Origin: Cylindrospermum sp. NIES-4074
GTDB taxonomy: Bacteria; Cyanobacteriota; Cyanobacteriia; Cyanobacteriales; Nostocaceae
Assembly (NCBI GenBank): GCA_003994795.1
Contig: AP018271.1
Location: forward strand, 195,081-259,080
Direction: 5' to 3'
DNA length: 64,000 nt
Made by a program: the position numbers and the translations under genes. The notes under the pieces were generated by a model. The model was not told the DNA's origin. It did no database searches and saw only the letters and a program-made list of their open reading frames with translations. This document shows positions 63,271 through 64,000 of the stretch, piece after piece (the first letter of the stretch is position 1; every line of letters begins with the position of its first letter).

Positions 63271-64000
63271 ATGGTTGAGCCTCGTCCACCCGCGCCCACA
63301 GTAAAATTTGTGGACGAATACTGTCAGTTGTATCAAAACCTATTTCCAGAAGTTAGAAGCTTTGAAGCTTTTAAGTATCTACATCTGGGGATGATATCTG
63401 ATATAAAACGTAAAACGCTACCGGAAATAGCGAAAATTGTAGGGCTAGGTAATCATCAACCATTACACCATTTTTTAACAGAATCACCCTGGGACGTAAA
63501 AGAATTAAGGAGGCAAAGGTTAGAATTAATATTATACATACTTCAAGGTCGCCCAATCGTACTAATTATTGATGAGACAGGGGATAAGAAAAAAGGAAAT
63601 ACGACTGAGTATGTGAAACGACAGTACATTGGAAATTTAGGTAAAACAGATAACGGTATTGTGGCGGTCACAGCATATGCAGTTTTATCCGGGATGACGT
63701 TTCCTCTAATATTTGAAGTATATAAACCGAGGGAAAGACTACAACCAGGAGATAAATATTTAACCAAGCCGGAAATTGCTGGGATAATGATAAAAAAATT
63801 ACGGTCGATGGGGTTTAGATTCAATCTTGTCCTGGCGGATAGTTTATATGGTGAAAGTAGTAAAAATTTTATTCAATTACTCAATGAATTAAATCTTAAT
63901 TTTATTGTGGCAATTCGCTCAAACCACAGAGCATGGGGAATTACAGACTCAAAAGTAAAATACTCAAATTGGCAAAGATTCAAGCGTGTTTTTTCAGATT
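63271..64000 (+). CDS. IS701-family transposase (3' end outside the window)
   Basis: 243 codons are visible, open to the window edge. VKFVDEYCQLYQNLFPEVRS, then IVLIIDETGDKKKGNTTEYV (first catalytic Asp), QYIGNLGKTDNGIVAVTAYA and NLVLADSLYGES (second Asp). These match IS701-type DDE transposases (about 400 aa). No frameshift is seen so far. CACGCTACGCGAACG repeat DNA precedes it. This IS probably displaced the continuation of the helicase cluster. Confidence 0.85.
   Translation, partial: MVEPRPPAPTVKFVDEYCQLYQNLFPEVRSFEAFKYLHLGMISDIKRKTLPEIAKIVGLGNHQPLHHFLTESPWDVKELRRQRLELILYILQGRPIVLIIDETGDKKKGNTTEYVKRQYIGNLGKTDNGIVAVTAYAVLSGMTFPLIFEVYKPRERLQPGDKYLTKPEIAGIMIKKLRSMGFRFNLVLADSLYGESSKNFIQLLNELNLNFIVAIRSNHRAWGITDSKVKYSNWQRFKRVFSD

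Noticed and set aside
63371-63824. Minus-strand ORFs at the right edge
   Set aside because: Antisense of the IS701 transposase frame, which is continuous from 63271 to the edge.

Overview
The window looks like an accessory region of a filamentous, Nostocales-type cyanobacterium. The octamer GCGATCGC (HIP1) is scattered throughout. Several families are typical of Nostoc/Calothrix relatives: CyRepA1 plasmid replication protein, NB-ARC/WD40 STAND proteins, caspase-like peptidases, cyanobacterial ISs and GGGGACT-type short tandem repeats. Many genes are fragments or IS shells. This fits a large plasmid or a plasmid-derived chromosomal island, but the sequence alone does not decide between them.

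Layout. 0-5 kb: 3' end of a type III-B CRISPR-Cas operon (partial cmr4, cmr5, a long double-RAMP Cmr6-like protein, a CARF-HEPN ribonuclease), then a 4-repeat CRISPR array. 5-9 kb: plasmid-like block (C-terminal CyRepA1 fragment, XRE regulator with three palindromic operators, small unknowns, a ParB-like protein). 9-20 kb: a GNAT + unknown-protein gene pair present twice, an amidase, an acyl-CoA synthetase fragment, a secreted protein, an epoxide-hydrolase-like enzyme, a predicted PD-(D/E)XK protein, and many repeats and IS relics. 20-26.5 kb: a leucyl-tRNA synthetase with no CP1 editing domain, a RecD2 helicase cut and joined to an oppositely oriented WD40 fragment, and a tyrosine recombinase. 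26.5-30 kb: RHH regulator, structured repeats, an ISH3 shell and a freshly inserted IS1. 30-51 kb: a STAND/caspase island: two NB-ARC/WD40 proteins, a stand-alone caspase, and a 2371-aa caspase-NTPase-TM-WD40-ligand-binding fusion, with a ThDP enzyme/KAS III pair inside. 51-53 kb: P450 and TniQ fragments on either side of an IS5 relic. 53-59 kb: nuclease-like and nucleotidyltransferase genes, an amino-acid ABC transporter, and an integrase with a duplicated 5' end. 59-63 kb: two unknown genes, an RHH regulator with duplicated operator, and a SNF2 helicase. The right edge enters an IS701 transposase.

How genes may work together. The Cmr genes and the CARF-HEPN nuclease form a standard cyclic-oligoadenylate defence arm. 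The STAND/caspase genes are probably stress or phage sensors coupled to proteolysis; some carry 11-bp-period repeats upstream. The GNAT/unknown/nuclease/nucleotidyltransferase genes recur in different combinations, as toxin or defence modules often do. The most unusual single items are the 2371-aa fusion and the editing-less LeuRS.
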